DNA of 64,000 nucleotides, from NCBI RefSeq assembly GCF_009911645.1, contig NZ_QWKI01000036.1, positions 1 to 64,000 on the forward strand. The letters are read 5' to 3'. Below are positions 31,804 through 40,353 of this stretch, in pieces. Position 1 is the stretch's first letter, and each line of letters starts with the position of its first letter. The notes beneath the pieces are model-generated. The model was not told the origin of the DNA. It was given only the letters and a program-made list of their open reading frames with translations, and made no database searches. The translations under genes and the position numbers were made by a program. The stretch is from Pseudoflavonifractor sp. 60. GTDB taxonomy: Bacteria > Bacillota > Clostridia > Oscillospirales > Oscillospiraceae.

Positions 31804-32892
31804 TTACACATTAAAGCGGAACAGGATGATATCCCCGTCCTGGACCACATACTCCTTGCCCTCGGAGCGGATCAGACCCTTCTCCCGGGCGGCAGCCATG
31901 GTTCCGCAGTCTATCAGGTCCTGGTAGGAGATGACCTCAGCCCGGATGAAGCCCCGCTCAAAGTCGGAGTGGATCTTTCCCGCAGCCTGAGGGGCCTTGG
32001 TGCCCCGGATAATGGTCCAGGCCCGGCACTCGTCCTCGCCGGAGGTGAGGTAGGAGATCAGGCCCAGCAGAGTGTAGCTGGCCTTTACCAGCCGGTCCAG
32101 GCCGGACTCCGCAATCCCCAGGTCGTCCAGGAACATCAGCTTTTCCTCCCCGTCCAGCTGGGCGATCTCCGCCTCCAGCTTGGCGCACACGGGGATGACC
32201 TGAGCCCCCTGTTCCCGGGCCCGGACCTCCACCTGCTTGTAGTAGGGGACCCCCTCCGGATTGGTAAAGCCGTCCTCATCCAAGTTGGCGGCGTAAATCA
32301 CCGGCTTGAGGGACAGCAGCTCACAGTCGGGATACTCGGCGGCAATGTCCACCTCGGTATAGCTGCGGGCGGATTTGCCGTCGTTGAGCCAGGAGCGCAG
32401 CCCCTCGAAGTCCGCCGCCTCCTGGAGGAATTTCTTGTCTCCCTTGGCCGCCTTCCTGGCCTTGTCAATGCGCCGGTCCACCATCTCCAGGTCGGCCATG
32501 ACCAGCTCCAGGTCAATGGTGTCCATGTCCCGCACCGGGTCGGTGGTCCCCTCCACGTGGATCACGTTATCGTCGTCAAAGCAGCGCACCACGTGGACAA
32601 TGGCGTCGGTGGCCCGGATATTGCCCAGAAACTTGTTGCCCAGGCCCTCCCCTCGGCTGGCCCCCTTGACCAGACCGGCGATGTCCACAAACTCAATCAC
32701 CGCCGGGGTTGTCTTCTTGGGGTGGTACATCTCGGACAGTTTGTCCAGACGGGAGTCGGGCACCGCCACCATGCCCACGTTGGGGTCGATGGTGCAGAAG
32801 GGATAGTTGGCGCTCTCCGCTCCGGCGTTGGTAATGGCGTTGAACAGGGTGCTCTTGCCCACATTTGGCAAACCCACGATTCCTAATTTCAT
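31804..32892 (-). CDS. ychF: redox-regulated ATPase YchF (Obg family)
   Basis: 362 residues: G1 GLPNVGKSTLFNAIT (residues 5-19), G3 DIAGLVKGAS, the YchF-specific NANLDE-like segment (YAANLDEDG) and a C-terminal TGS domain (about 278-362) ending YVVQDGDIILFRFNV. It is an ATP-preferring translation-associated P-loop protein, universal in bacteria. Confidence 0.96.
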   Translation of the reverse strand: MKLGIVGLPNVGKSTLFNAITNAGAESANYPFCTIDPNVGMVAVPDSRLDKLSEMYHPKKTTPAVIEFVDIAGLVKGASRGEGLGNKFLGNIRATDAIVHVVRCFDDDNVIHVEGTTDPVRDMDTIDLELVMADLEMVDRRIDKARKAAKGDKKFLQEAADFEGLRSWLNDGKSARSYTEVDIAAEYPDCELLSLKPVIYAANLDEDGFTNPEGVPYYKQVEVRAREQGAQVIPVCAKLEAEIAQLDGEEKLMFLDDLGIAESGLDRLVKASYTLLGLISYLTSGEDECRAWTIIRGTKAPQAAGKIHSDFERGFIRAEVISYQDLIDCGTMAAAREKGLIRSEGKEYVVQDGDIILFRFNV

Positions 32893-33010
32893 ATTGCTTT
32901 ACATCTCCTTAGAAAGTCCTGATTTATCAATGGTTTCCAGGTTTTGCTCCTTTAGAGCTTCAACATTACTGTACCATTTCTTCACCATTTTGCCATTGAC
33001 TTATGTGCAG

Positions 33011-33730
33011 TTACATTCTGCTGGCCTCAAATTGCCGTACACCGGCAGTCAGTGAGTCATCTGTCACATGCACACATTTATCCATGGTGGTCTGGATACT
33101 GGCGTGACCCAGTAGCTTCTGAAGTACCTTTCCTGTTCTTCAACCGTGAGATACTTGATATCGCTGGGAACGCATACCGGCTTGGTGTATCTAACCCCCG
33201 TCCATAGGATGTTTAGGGATCATACCATTCATCACAGCAGAACGAAACATAGTACCCATTGCGATATGGGTTTGTCGGATAGTTGAGCCTGCGTAATCGG
33301 CATCCATTCCAATCAGAATTTTCTTGCAGTGCATGGGTCACACATCCCGCAGAAGCATTTTGCCAATTACCGACTGAACATTGTTTACATACCTTTCACA
33401 GTAGTTTCGGCAAGTATTAGGGGCCAAATCACCTATAATGTTCTCAATCCAAAATTCAAACCATGCGTCTACCGTCATATCAGGCGACGCAAAGCTTTCT
33501 TCGTTCGGCTCAGCACTCTGTCCTCCCTGCCTGTCGAGAACTCGTGCTTCCTCCAGCCAGTTTCTGGCTTCTGGAAGCTTTCGGAAACATTTGTCATGCC
33601 TTTTCCCTGCTTTGTCAACAAATCGTGCTAAGTATAACCCATCCTTTCTCTGGCAAATTCCTTTACACATTTTTTGCCTTTTAAGTTCTTTCCCATGAAT
33701 CGGCTCCTTTCTCGCAAGGAAAGAGAGCAC
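33011..33730 (-). pseudogene. decayed Tn916-type integrase
   Basis: On the minus strand residues 1-130 are intact (ICQRKDGLYLARFVDKAGKR, then TVDAWFEFWIENIIGDLAPN), the arm and core-binding domains of an ICE integrase. The frame then meets TGA after MLLRDV, resumes as a recognisable HIAMGTMFRSAVMNGMIPKH stretch, meets another stop, and jumps from an EEQER segment directly to KLLGHASIQTTMDKCVHVTD, so most of the catalytic domain is deleted. The reading stops at 33011. It cannot recombine DNA. Confidence 0.8.
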
Positions 33731-33801
33731 ACTACTACACCATGAGTATAGCAGATACCGCTCTCTTTCTCAAGCGTTATTTTGCCGCTCTTTTTATTAG
33801 G

Positions 33802-34008
33802 TCATATTATGAGTTTCTGTCCAATATAATCCTCAAATTCCTTGCGCTTTACCAACTTTTTTGAACCGACAAAAAGGACGAACGGACAGTTAGGCATACG
33901 CAGCATACTGTCTATTTTGTTAATTCCGATATTGCTGTATTCCGCAGCTTCCCTAATAGTTAAGGTCATTTTCAAATGAATTGGCGCTTTGTCAATGCTC
34001 TGTTCCAA
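33802..34008 (-). CDS. xis: Tn916-type excisionase
   Basis: 68 residues: LTIREAAEYSNIGINKIDSM is the Xis/AlpA-type HTH; FVLFVGSKKLVKRKEFEDYI is the wing and tail typical of Tn916 Xis. It lies directly upstream of the decayed integrase on the same strand, the standard xis-int order. With its integrase dead it is probably a relic. Confidence 0.85.
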   Translation of the reverse strand: MEQSIDKAPIHLKMTLTIREAAEYSNIGINKIDSMLRMPNCPFVLFVGSKKLVKRKEFEDYIGQKLII

Positions 34009-34461
34009 TTTAATGCCCCCCTCATTATAGCATTGAATCTATACAGCAATTTTGTACGGGAAAGCCACCGTCAGATCTCGTTTTCTATCCATATATCTAT
34101 CTGACTCCGGCGATGGCACTTCCCGCACACTATGTTATATTTTATTGTGCCGTATTCTCAGGCGGCAAGACCGCCCTACTGCTCACCCCCGGCACGGGAG
34201 TATGCAAGCCCGCCGACGGCAGACCGGCGGCGCGATACCGACAGATGGCGGCGGCAGTTGGCGAGGCTGCCCAAACCATTCCCACAGTATCCCCCTTTGA
34301 CCCTGCGATACGCAGGGGCCACCCGCTGCTGCCCGCTGGTCCCTTTTCACATCCGCTATCCGCTGTGGCGCAAGACTTTTCACCCGTTCTTTTTGGGTGT
34401 CACCTGATAGGGCCGGGAAGGTTAAAGGGAAAAAACAAGGGAAAACAAAAGGGCAAAAGAG
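34009..34461. other. gene-poor stretch
   Basis: No convincing gene. It contains short overlapping frames without ribosome sites and a Pro/Arg-rich open frame (34132-34407, plus) of the sort often seen at mobile-element edges. The end has an A/G-rich stretch (34423-34460) that could hold an attachment site of the satellite to the right. Confidence 0.5.
34423..34434. other. candidate attachment site (left)
   Basis: TAAAGGGAAAAA is repeated at 42908-42919, overlapping the stop of the satellite integrase. Twelve matching A/G-rich bases are weak evidence, but the two copies enclose exactly the phage-like gene set. Confidence 0.3.
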
Positions 34462-34503
34462 AACGCCCATAAGCCCCTTTCAAGGGAGGCTTGTGGGCGT
34501 TTG
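34462..34503 (-). terminator. terminator of satellite operon
   Basis: AACGCCCATAAGCC and GGCTTGTGGGCGTT form a 14-bp stem downstream of the zinc-ribbon gene on the minus strand. Confidence 0.65.
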
Positions 34504-34531
34504 TCTGATCCCAAATCACAGCCCCGGCTTT

Positions 34532-34738
34532 CTATTGGCTGGAGCGGGATAGGCGTCTCATGCGCACCATGCCCACAAAGCTCTCCTCCGTGCTGAAGCG
34601 GACCCCACAGACGGAACAGCAACGTATCCGGCGTATGGTCCCGTCCGACTGTTCTCTGGAATCATAGACCCGGCTGTCCTCCCCACACACCGGGCACATC
34701 CGGGCCGCACGGTATATCTTCAGGTCCTTGTTGGCCAT
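34532..34738 (-). CDS. small NrdR-like zinc-ribbon protein
   Basis: 68 residues with two CxxC pairs, [20 protein letters not shown] and [15 protein letters not shown], closely matching the zinc ribbon of NrdR (CPxCG..DSR..RR..C..CG.RF.T.E) but lacking the ATP-cone domain. Such stand-alone ribbons occur in phages. A DNA- or RNA-binding role is likely; the target is unknown. Confidence 0.78.
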   Translation of the reverse strand: MANKDLKIYRAARMCPVCGEDSRVYDSREQSDGTIRRIRCCSVCGVRFSTEESFVGMVRMRRLSRSSQ

Positions 34739-34752
34739 AGACGCACACCCCG

Positions 34753-34965
34753 CTATTTGTGGTCACGCCCTAATAGATAATCCGTAGATACATCGAAGAA
34801 ATCAGCGATGGCCTCCAGTTTGCTTATGGTTGGCTCTTGCTCACCTTTCTCATACAACAGGATTCTGTTTTTGCCCATGCCACACAGCTCACTCAGAGCG
34901 TGCGCACTCAGCTGCTTTTGTTTCCGCAAATTCTGGAGACGTTTTGGAAATATCTGGTTGCTCAT
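34753..34965 (-). CDS. small XRE-family regulator
   Basis: 70 residues, a lone HTH domain ([20 protein letters not shown], then [18 protein letters not shown]). It is encoded just before the zinc-ribbon gene, on the same strand. The end of the sequence resembles the small XRE proteins at 61-630, suggesting a common family of mobile regulators. Confidence 0.83.
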   Translation of the reverse strand: MSNQIFPKRLQNLRKQKQLSAHALSELCGMGKNRILLYEKGEQEPTISKLEAIADFFDVSTDYLLGRDHK

Positions 34966-35060
34966 AAAACATGCCCTTTCAGGATGTCTGAAATGTCGGA
35001 TAAGCTGACATTGTCATGCGTGCGCGTTACGGTGTCCGGAAACCCGCTTTTTCTGCTCTC

Positions 35061-35127
35061 ACAAATCTTACCATAGCTGTCTTTTTAGGGTCTCGCAAAT
35101 CTTGCCATAGCTGTCTTTTTAGGGTCT
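35061..35127. repeat. 34-base tandem repeat, two copies
   Basis: A unit ending CCATAGCTGTCTTTTTAGGG is present twice with period 34, with only two or three differences, followed by a partial third start (GCGAAATCT). It lies between the capsid gene and the XRE gene. Role unknown. Confidence 0.75.
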
Positions 35128-35184
35128 GCGAAATCTGCGGATAGTGAAGGGCGCACAGGCTCCTGCCCACGCGCCCCCCTTGGG

Positions 35185-36060
35185 TCAGCCCTTGCCCCCG
35201 TCTTCACCGCTGGGCGGCGTGACGACAGGCAGAGCCTGGTAATAGATAGCCTTCACCTTGTTGTCCAAGACAAAAGCGTCATAGACGATACGGCCCTCCA
35301 CCAGACTGCCGGAAATGCCGGGGGGATTGGCGTGGATGGTGTAGTCCTCCAGCTTCACGGGTGCGACGGTGGCGCAGGGGTGGGCCACCATAAAGCCGAA
35401 GCCGACGGGCAGGCGGTTGGCGGGGATCTTCTGCACAGTCATGCCGTCCAGGACGCCAATCACGCCCCGCAGGCGCAGCTCATTGCCCACGTCGGTCTCC
35501 ATGGTGATGTCCTTGCACTTCTTCATCAGCGCATAGGTGGCGGGGGTGACTACCAGCACACGGCCAGTCTCGGGGACCTCAGCGTCGTCCAGAGCCTGGG
35601 AGGCGGCCAGCACCTCGGTATAGATGTTCTCAGCGGTCAGCGCCTTGGCGTCGGGCTTGTGACCGGCCTTGCTGCACATCACGCCATAGGTGTAGGTGTC
35701 CACCTCGGGGATTACCACCTCCCGGTTCTGCCGGGCCAGAGCAGACGCCGCCGCCAGCTGCTGGGCGGTCTCGTCGGTGTCCAGCTTGTCAATGGCGAAG
35801 GTGAAGGAGCGGTCCTTCTTCAAGGTGAACTCCTCGGTGGTGGCGTCCAGGGCGGCCACCGCGCCGTAGCGGCTCCAGTTGCCCTCAGCAGGGCCGCTGC
35901 GGCCATAGTCGTTCATGCCGCTGGTGGTGATCTTGTACACCTTTACGGTGTGGGCGCCGGTCCAGTCGAAGTCCTGGTTGGTCAGCAGGCTTTTCTTGGA
36001 CTCGGTGGAAAACTGCTCGTCGGTATAGGGCTGGAATTTGGTTGCCAGTTCAATGGCCAT
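35185..36060 (-). CDS. phage major capsid protein
   Basis: 291 residues. Strong phage-capsid features: LLTNQDFDWTGAHTVKVYKI, SGMNDYGRSG, the internal TTEEFTLKKDRSFTFAIDKL, ARQNREVVIPEVDTYTYGVM, TGRVLVVTPATYALMKKC and ATVAPVKLEDYTIHANPPG. This is the HK97-fold coat group of siphophages that comes with a DUF4355 scaffold. The scaffold gene is directly upstream. No portal, terminase or tail gene is present nearby, so it belongs to a satellite or a stripped prophage. Confidence 0.9.
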   Translation of the reverse strand: MAIELATKFQPYTDEQFSTESKKSLLTNQDFDWTGAHTVKVYKITTSGMNDYGRSGPAEGNWSRYGAVAALDATTEEFTLKKDRSFTFAIDKLDTDETAQQLAAASALARQNREVVIPEVDTYTYGVMCSKAGHKPDAKALTAENIYTEVLAASQALDDAEVPETGRVLVVTPATYALMKKCKDITMETDVGNELRLRGVIGVLDGMTVQKIPANRLPVGFGFMVAHPCATVAPVKLEDYTIHANPPGISGSLVEGRIVYDAFVLDNKVKAIYYQALPVVTPPSGEDGGKG

Positions 36061-36074
36061 TCATAATCATCCTT

Positions 36075-36563
36075 TCAGCTTTTCGGCTTGAAGGCTGCTG
36101 CAAAGGGGTCCCCGTAAACGCTGCCCGTGCCGGTCCCAAACGCATAGGGGGGCGGGACCTCATCCGCCCGGGCTATGGCCGGGAACTTCTCCACAGCCAC
36201 GCCCACGGCGACTTTGAATTTCTCCACGTCGGAGCAGTCCAACACCTCCAGCAGGGCGGCGGGGAGTTTCTTGCTGTCCAGGTAGTCCCGACAGTCCAGC
36301 CGGGCCTCGCGGGCCTTCAAGGCCTTCTCACGCTCGTCCTCCGGGCTGGGCGCTGCCCTGTCAGCCCGATCACGGGCCAACCGCTCGGAGACGATCCGGT
36401 TTACATCGTCCTGTGTGAAGAGCTTTCCGCCCTCCCCCTTTGCGCCGGGGTCGGCTGTGGCGGCCTCCAGGTCCCGGGCGTGCTCCGTCATGATGGCGTC
36501 AATCACCGCCGCCGGCAGGGGCTGGCCGTTCACCTGGAAGTTCTTCAAAAATTCCTTGTTCAT
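36075..36563 (-). CDS. phage scaffolding protein (DUF4355)
   Basis: 162 residues: central charged helix LFTQDDVNRIVSERLARDRA with a following KALKAREARLDCRDYLDSKK, the DUF4355 scaffold signature. It would guide assembly of the capsid protein encoded 14 bases downstream. GGAGGTAATT precedes the ATG. Its leader carries a terminator/anti-terminator pair (36597-36690). Confidence 0.88.
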   Translation of the reverse strand: MNKEFLKNFQVNGQPLPAAVIDAIMTEHARDLEAATADPGAKGEGGKLFTQDDVNRIVSERLARDRADRAAPSPEDEREKALKAREARLDCRDYLDSKKLPAALLEVLDCSDVEKFKVAVGVAVEKFPAIARADEVPPPYAFGTGTGSVYGDPFAAAFKPKS

Positions 36564-36596
36564 AATTACCTCCGTTTTACGCCCTGAGTGGGGCTA

Positions 36597-36648
36597 AAAT
36601 AAAAACAGGCGCAGGAAACGATCATCAAATCGTTTTCCCACGCCTGTT
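36597..36648 (-). terminator. leader terminator (attenuator) before scaffold gene
   Basis: AACAGGCG pairs with CGCCTGTT and an inner GGAAACGAT/ATCGTTTTCC helix extends it; on the minus strand TTTTTATTTT follows. It lies upstream of the scaffold-capsid genes in the leader rather than after a gene, so it must be read through for capsid expression. Confidence 0.75.
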
Positions 36649-36690
36649 ATACAGACATTACCCAAAAGGGCGGTACTCAACCCTGCGCCT
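36607..36690 (-). promoter_or_regulatory. anti-terminator pairing in capsid leader
   Basis: CCTGCGCCT at 36682-36690 can pair over 9 bases with AGGCGCAGG at 36607-36615, which is one arm of the terminator. The two foldings exclude each other, the hallmark of an attenuator or riboswitch-like control. Confidence 0.55.
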
Positions 36691-36728
36691 ATTCTCTGGG
36701 TATATTTTACCACAGGGGTGATTATTGG

Positions 36729-36911
36729 TCAAGACTTTTCCGCTGTGCCGCAAGGCTTTTCTGGATTCTTGGTGGTCAGATAGACGCACAATTTCGGGGC
36801 TTGTGCGGTACTTTTCCGCACCCTTGCGCCGGGGTGATTTCGGAGGAGGGCCGCCAGATCAGCGGCCGCCGCCTCCTTTTCCTCGGGCTGGTATGTACAT
36901 TTCCACTTCAC
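36729..36911 (-). CDS. hypothetical 60-residue satellite protein
   Basis: A small basic protein (AAADLAALLRNHPGARVRKS, then LCVYLTTKNPEKPCG). Its start overlaps the preceding gene by 4 bases (ATGA), which supports translation. No domain is recognised. It could be a small regulator of the satellite. Confidence 0.6.
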   Translation of the reverse strand: MKWKCTYQPEEKEAAAADLAALLRNHPGARVRKSTAQAPKLCVYLTTKNPEKPCGTAEKS

Positions 36912-37120
36912 GCTGTAACTCTCTTTCCGCTGGGAAGCTTAATGGCACCTGTTCCAATTCCCCACAGGTATTCGATCCAGCATTGAGCGCAATCCCCAGT
37001 GCAGTCCTCCGACACCATACACAGATAGTGCTTGCGGTCCGGAGGGCACTGGTCTGCCAGAATCATGTGGGCGCATTTCAGAAACGCAGCTTCCTTTTCA
37101 GTAAGCATCATTGCTGGCAT
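36908..37120 (-). CDS. hypothetical cysteine-rich satellite protein
   Basis: 70 residues from the ATG at 37120, which has AAGGAGG in place; a longer frame to 37153 lacks one. Contains six cysteines, with CMVSEDCTGDCAQCWIEYLW suggesting a metal-binding or disulfide knot. It is translationally coupled to the next gene. Function unknown. Confidence 0.68.
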   Translation of the reverse strand: MPAMMLTEKEAAFLKCAHMILADQCPPDRKHYLCMVSEDCTGDCAQCWIEYLWGIGTGAIKLPSGKRVTA

Positions 37121-37182
37121 TTGACAAATCCTCCTTGACTTCCTTTCCTCCACCCCATAGAATAAGGGTGGGCCTTGTGTAG

Positions 37183-37347
37183 TTAGTTGCTCCGCTGGGT
37201 CCCCTTGCCCCCGTCAGCTTTCGCAGAGCTGGCGGGGAGCTCTTTTTTCAAATCCCCAGACGATTGGGATTTTGAGGGTCCGCAATCGCAGACCTCCCGG
37301 GGGTCCAGGTGCGCCCCGCAGTGGGGGCAGACGCGGTAGTAGCTCAC
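37183..37347 (-). CDS. small zinc-ribbon protein
   Basis: 54 residues from a GTG at 37347 that overlaps the stop of the preceding frame (GTGA). The N-terminus YRVCPHCGAHLDP with CDCG makes a zinc ribbon; the rest is a charged disordered tail. It is too short for usual gene callers. The coupling and the cysteine pattern make it believable. Confidence 0.6.
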   Translation of the reverse strand: MSYYRVCPHCGAHLDPREVCDCGPSKSQSSGDLKKELPASSAKADGGKGTQRSN

Positions 37348-37529
37348 GAGTTCTCACCCCCCTCTGGGGTATACAGCATCCCGACATTGCCACCGCCCAG
37401 GTAGATAATACGTGCTCCCAGCTCCTGAGCCGTGGTCAGGATACAGCCGCCCTCGGGCTGATCCACGTAGCGGTCTGGGCAGTCACGCTCACAGGGCTAC
37501 CCATCCAGGGGACATATCAGTTGGTCCAT
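37344..37529 (-). pseudogene. small phage gene interrupted by in-frame TAG
   Basis: Starting at 37529 the minus strand reads MDQLICPLDG, then TAG (37497-37499), then continues in the same frame as PCERDCPDRYVDQPEGGCIL and a GARIIYLGGGNVGMLYTPEG tail to a TGA. A single base change (CAG or CGG to TAG) explains it. The intact downstream frame and conserved cysteines argue for recent inactivation or for amber readthrough. Confidence 0.6.
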
Positions 37530-37648
37530 AATCATTTTCTCCTTTCGTCAATTTAGGCCCACATGCGCAAACCGTTGTGGCACAGCGTGTGGTCAGGTGT
37601 GGTCAGGGTTTTCCACGGGCCTTAAAATAATTCCTCGCGTAGAAGGGA

Positions 37649-40048
37649 CTATGAAATGGCTGACCACGGCTGACCACACCGCCATTTCATTCCTCGGATG
37701 AACCAAAAACGGTTTGCCTCTCGTCCAGTCCCATTGGGCCGCTTGCGTTTGATAATCGTGTGGGCTTCCATACGCTGCTTCCAGGCAGTCATAGCCTCGG
37801 CGCACTGGCCGTTACGGACACACCAGTTTTGATAGGCCTGATAGGCCTCCTCGGTCCTGATCTCCCCCATAGGGTCAGGCTCCATCATCTCGGCCACGAA
37901 GCGGGCAATCTTGTCACTGTCCCTCTGATAGTCCGCCGTAGCGGCCTGCACTGCCGGGGGCGGTTCCAGTCCGGTCTCCTGCATCATCCACAGCCCTTCC
38001 AGACACCAGTTCAAAAGGCCGCTGAGGTTGGCCGCCTTGCGCAGCTTCCGCTTTAGTCCCTTGTCCTGTTCCGCCTCGGTGAAGTGCCGTTCAAAGGGGA
38101 TCACCTTCACCCGGCCAGAATCGAAGATAGTGGGGTCTGTGACCTTGGGGCGGTGGTTGGTATTGATAAACAACTTGAACTGCGGGGTAAACTCGAAGCT
38201 GTTTTCATTGAGAAACCGGGCTATAATGGTGTCCCGGCCCGTCAGGGTTTTGACCAGAGCGGCGGACAAGATCATCTGCTTTCCTGGCTCGGAGATATTC
38301 ACCACCCGCGCTCCGGCCAACCGTGCGATATCCTCAGTGGGTGCGCTGCTGTTGGCCTTGTCCTTCTGGGCGATAGTCTCAGGCCGTGCCGCTTTCCCAT
38401 AGCCGCCCTGGAGGGCCATATAGGTCTCCATGATGGTCCCCTTGCCGTTGCGGGTAGTGGGGCCGTACAGCATGAAGAAGCATTCCTCCGACGTGTCCCC
38501 GGTCAGGCCATAGCCCAGCGCCTTTTGGAGATAAGCAATCTTCTCAGCGTTGTCCTGCATCGCGTCTGCCACGGTCTTTTCCCACAGGGGGGATTTTGCG
38601 GCGGGGTCATAGTTGGCCCCAGCAATCAGCGTCAGCATATCCGCCGGGGAATGGGGATGGAATTGCCGGGTGCGCAGGTTCAGTGTCCCATTCAGACAGT
38701 TGAACAGAAAAGGGTCTTTGTCGAAGTCCGTCAGCTTGACGGGGTAGACGCTGGCGGCGTCTTTCAGCACAGTTTCCCGGTTATACCGTTTCTGCCAGCG
38801 CTCCACAAACTCCCGGTAATCGTCCCGCAGCGCCCCATCAGGGAGGCCCAGCGCGTACAGTACCAGCGAATCCGCAAGGCGCTTGCACAGCTCCATAGTG
38901 CGCAGATTGCCGGGGTCCGGTTCCCACACCTTCCCACTGTAGACAAACCACTTTTTGCGCTCCGGGACATACCGCGCCACATCCTTGTACCAGTCTGCGA
39001 ACAGATTGCCATTGCCGATATCGTTCCAGCCATAGCGGTCGTTTTTCTCCGGGTGTAGGTCTGCCAGCTTCAGCCCACCGGCGGCGGTAGGGACGGTGAT
39101 TCGGTCCGCCTTGCGCTGAAAATGAGCTCGGGGGTCATAGCCCTGTCGGGCGGTGGCTATGGCGTTCTGGATGGTGATAGCTCCGTAGGTGCTGCCACTT
39201 TGGGGGCGGTCCCACTTCTTAGGGCGGAACAGGCCGGATTGTCGAAAGAGCTTGTCCAGCCTGGCGGCGTCCTTGTTGGTCCAAAATGCCAGGGCGTTGC
39301 ACAGGGCTATATCAGCCTCGGAGTGGGACTTATAGCCGCTGGTATCCCCAGCCCACAGGGCAGAGAATTGAGCGCCATTCCTGGCCCGCTGGGCCCGCTG
39401 GATCAGTGCCAGGTCATCCAGGTCCACCGCGCCGCTGCCGCCGATCTCCGCGCCCCAGTCCAGCGGAGCAGGAGGAGGTGTGGGCCTCTGAGCCTGGGGT
39501 CGGACCATGTACTTCTCCAGCACCGCCCGCAGCTGCTCCCCACGCTCCTCCAGGTCCAGCCCGGGGGTGAGGGCGTTCCCGGTAATGGTGACATACTTCT
39601 GTGTCGCGCCGGCTATGTAGACCTCCAGGCCGGCCTTCTGGTTGTTGATGTAGTACCGGGCCTTGTCGTACTGGAAACTACTCGGCACGGTGAACAGGAT
39701 ACGCAGGCCGTGGCCGCTGGGGGAAAACTCCGTGTATGCCTGCATGGTCTCCATGATGTCCAGGGCCATTGGGGACAGCTCCCCGGCCTCGCTGACGCAG
39801 TGGTCAATGTCGATAGCGCCCAGGCTGCCGAAGACGCCCACACCGATACCGTCATACCGGCCCCGCTCCAGCGCCTCCAGAGCCACGGACAGCGGGGTAA
39901 AGGTGGTGGGATTGGTGCTCTGGGCCTTGCCCCCAGTCCGGGGGTTATAGGGGACCTTTGTCTTTTTACCGCCCCTCTCCTCATACCGCCAGCAGCAGAA
40001 CATAGCCTGTTCCCGCAGCTGGGCGGGGAGATTGCCGGTATCGCTCAC
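37649..40048 (-). CDS. phage D5/P4-type primase-helicase
   Basis: 799 residues. The N-terminal ~180 residues form an AEP-like primase/NTP-binding domain (GVFGSLGAIDIDHCVSEAGE with the acidic pair; SPSGHGLRILF). The C-terminal half is a superfamily 3 helicase with Walker A GPTTRNGKGT near residue 530 and LFINTNHRPKVTDPTIFDSG downstream. It would initiate and unwind replication of the element. It overlaps the upstream gene by 4 bases. Primase-helicases of this kind are standard in satellites and small prophages. Confidence 0.92.
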   Translation of the reverse strand: MSDTGNLPAQLREQAMFCCWRYEERGGKKTKVPYNPRTGGKAQSTNPTTFTPLSVALEALERGRYDGIGVGVFGSLGAIDIDHCVSEAGELSPMALDIMETMQAYTEFSPSGHGLRILFTVPSSFQYDKARYYINNQKAGLEVYIAGATQKYVTITGNALTPGLDLEERGEQLRAVLEKYMVRPQAQRPTPPPAPLDWGAEIGGSGAVDLDDLALIQRAQRARNGAQFSALWAGDTSGYKSHSEADIALCNALAFWTNKDAARLDKLFRQSGLFRPKKWDRPQSGSTYGAITIQNAIATARQGYDPRAHFQRKADRITVPTAAGGLKLADLHPEKNDRYGWNDIGNGNLFADWYKDVARYVPERKKWFVYSGKVWEPDPGNLRTMELCKRLADSLVLYALGLPDGALRDDYREFVERWQKRYNRETVLKDAASVYPVKLTDFDKDPFLFNCLNGTLNLRTRQFHPHSPADMLTLIAGANYDPAAKSPLWEKTVADAMQDNAEKIAYLQKALGYGLTGDTSEECFFMLYGPTTRNGKGTIMETYMALQGGYGKAARPETIAQKDKANSSAPTEDIARLAGARVVNISEPGKQMILSAALVKTLTGRDTIIARFLNENSFEFTPQFKLFINTNHRPKVTDPTIFDSGRVKVIPFERHFTEAEQDKGLKRKLRKAANLSGLLNWCLEGLWMMQETGLEPPPAVQAATADYQRDSDKIARFVAEMMEPDPMGEIRTEEAYQAYQNWCVRNGQCAEAMTAWKQRMEAHTIIKRKRPNGTGREANRFWFIRGMKWRCGQPWSAIS

Positions 40049-40353
40049 TCAGCCCCGCCTCCATACAGATAGTTCCACTTGGCCTTAGCGTCCTGGTGCT
40101 CCTGGTACTGCTTCACCAGCTCCTCCAGGTTCAGGGTGATGGAGTGCCTGACCGGGGTGCCGATCTTCACGACGGTGTAGCTCTGGCGCTCGCACAGCCG
40201 CCCGACCAGCTCCGTGGAGCTCTGGCCCACCAGCTGGGAGGCCCGCAGTTGCTCCTTGGTCACGGGGACGGTGATGGCCTCCTCCTTGCCCGTCCGGTGG
40301 TTGTGGGCCAGCACAAGGAAGGACCTCACATAGATTACAATCGTGTTTCTCAC
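40045..40353 (-). CDS. hypothetical 102-residue satellite protein
   Basis: The GTG at 40353 is chosen as start because it overlaps the AlpA stop (GTGA) and has GGAGG 9 bases upstream; the open frame extends to 40386. No recognised domain (ITVPVTKEQLRASQLVGQSS, SITLNLEELVKQYQEHQ). It is translationally coupled on both sides, between the AlpA-like and primase genes, and so is probably a replication accessory. Confidence 0.72.
   Translation of the reverse strand: MRNTIVIYVRSFLVLAHNHRTGKEEAITVPVTKEQLRASQLVGQSSTELVGRLCERQSYTVVKIGTPVRHSITLNLEELVKQYQEHQDAKAKWNYLYGGGAE

Noticed and set aside
34052-34407. Overlapping plus-strand frames of 82-119 codons
   Set aside because: Pro/Arg-rich, three frames open at once, no ribosome site; treated as non-coding flank.
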